Assembly (NCBI GenBank): GCA_027624335.1
Contig: JAQBWV010000049.1
Coordinates: 1-33,993 of the forward strand
DNA from: Planctomycetota bacterium
GTDB taxonomy: Bacteria > Planctomycetota > Planctomycetia > Planctomycetales > Planctomycetaceae
Length of the DNA stretch: 33,993 nt
Reading direction: 5' to 3'
Shown: positions 33,526 to 33,993 of the stretch, one piece after another
How positions within the stretch are numbered: the first letter of the stretch is position 1
How the letters are laid out: each line of letters begins with the position of its first letter
Notes under the pieces: model-generated
Databases searched by the model: none
Told to the model about the DNA's origin: nothing
The model's input: the letters and a program-made list of their open reading frames with translations, nothing else
Made by a program: the position numbers and the translations under genes

Positions 33526-33664
33526 GCAGAGAGTCGAGCAGAACTGGTTTCACAATGCGGCTTCGGTCGCAGTTTCTTGAAAACTTCGGACAATCTGTCG
33601 AAGAGCTCCGCAGCAATCGTCGGCGAGAGCGCGTCCACGGTGAATTGAAACCACGGGTCAGAAC

Positions 33665-33993
33665 ATGCTTGGTATTCGAACGCGATTTCCTGCGGCGTTG
33701 ATTTCTGTCCTCGCACTGTCGGCGACGTCCCTCGCGGCGGTGCAGTCACATCCGCCGATGAGGCCTCTTCCCGCTCCCTTAGACCGGCCGATGTCCGACG
33801 GCCCCGCGCGGTTCGTTGATTCGGCCCGTGGCGATGACACGTTCGACGGGAGCAGAACGCAGCCGTGGAAAACGCTTTCGATTGCCGTTTCAAAGCTCGC
33901 CGCCGGCGACACGCTTTATCTGCGCGGCGGGACGTACTACGACCACGTTCGTGTAACCGTTCACGGCACTCGCATGAAACCGGTCACAATTCG
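33665..33993 (+). CDS. Secreted right-handed beta-helix (DUF1565/pectate lyase-like) protein, partial
   Basis: The frame runs off the end of the window; 109 complete codons are visible. The ATG at 33665 opens a signal peptide (MLGIRTRFPAALISVLALSA, cleavage near LAA). After a proline-rich linker comes the beginning of a parallel beta-helix domain: RFVDSARGDDTFDGSRTQPW, then KTLSIAVSKLAAGDTLYLRGGTYYD. This GDD-DGS-PWKTL-A-GDTLYLRGGTY pattern is typical of DUF1565 and right-handed beta-helix proteins, which are often polysaccharide-active or cell-surface. The catalytic part lies outside the window, so no enzyme activity can be assigned. No strong ribosome site is seen. Confidence 0.75.
   Translation, partial: MLGIRTRFPAALISVLALSATSLAAVQSHPPMRPLPAPLDRPMSDGPARFVDSARGDDTFDGSRTQPWKTLSIAVSKLAAGDTLYLRGGTYYDHVRVTVHGTRMKPVTI

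Larger units (their letters stand above)
33327..33664. other. Intergenic region with unexplained protein-like frames
   Basis: 338 bases between two secreted-protein genes. It holds the GTAG-headed hairpin at 33353-33373 and a 52-codon plus-strand frame (33367-33525). It is also nearly covered by minus-strand open frames in two phases (33316-33513 and 33492 upward). None is recognised. Confidence 0.4.

Noticed and set aside
33492..33893. 133-codon minus-strand frame at the right end
   Set aside because: Most of it is antisense to the beta-helix gene with its clear signal peptide; only the part below about 33664 stays of interest, and it is listed as a finding.
1..33993. tRNA, rRNA or riboswitch genes
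   Set aside because: I read the intergenic regions for cloverleaf ends, CCA tails and known riboswitch cores and found none; a covariance-model scan would be decisive.

Overview
The window is about 34 kb of a moderately GC-rich bacterial chromosome, almost certainly from the Planctomycetota. The strongest lineage markers are a secreted protein with two BIG2-like domains, DUF1549, DUF1553 and haem-type Cys-His motifs (30876-33326), a PqqD-like/M50 protease/HlyD fusion with its own adaptor (22264-25499), a Tat-exported TIM-barrel epimerase-like protein, a secreted Arg/Gly/Pro-rich EF-hand protein, and a divergent CorA-like protein. No phage genes, transposases, CRISPR array, rRNA or tRNA were seen. 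I assign no genus.

Layout. 1-1400: a palindromic repeat, then a secreted EF-hand protein closed by a strong intrinsic terminator. 1624-5618 (+): UDP-sugar dehydrogenase, ferrochelatase (hemH) and a chorismate mutase/prephenate dehydratase (pheA). 5921-9296 (+): a housekeeping run, tpiA-secG-yicC-gmk-rpoZ, with gmk and rpoZ overlapping by 8 bases and a clear terminator after rpoZ. 9671-10384 (+): a MotB-like protein with no motA beside it. 10456-15374 (-): argE-type deacetylase, galU, a TIM-barrel protein, argG and a small CDGSH iron-sulfur protein. 15446-17320 (+): the molybdenum cofactor pair mobA-moeA. 17507-22246: queA, tsaB (opposite strand), a CBS-domain ClC channel, and queC; three of these four genes serve tRNA modification. 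22264-25499 (-): the protease/adaptor pair. 25851-26636 (+): a CorA-like protein with GTN in place of GMN. 26721-28604 (-): purN and bioB. 28605-29087: a repeat-dense intergenic region. 29088-30731 (-): a sodium:solute symporter, divergent from the BIG2/DUF1549/DUF1553 protein. The window ends inside a secreted beta-helix protein (from 33665).

Most genes are core metabolism: haem, Phe/Tyr precursors, glycolysis, Arg, purine, biotin, Mo cofactor, queuosine and t6A, together with protein export (secG) and transcription (rpoZ). The less ordinary content is (i) a bioB frame cut by an in-frame TAA that is followed by 45 further codons still resembling a BioB tail; (ii) a set of short triloop hairpins, several headed by GTAG like REP elements and arranged as inverted pairs, concentrated upstream of bioB; and (iii) the PqqD-like/M50/HlyD fusion with its separate adaptor, which looks like a peptide-processing or export machine with no known substrate.

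All calls come from reading the sequence and recalled family knowledge; no database search was run.
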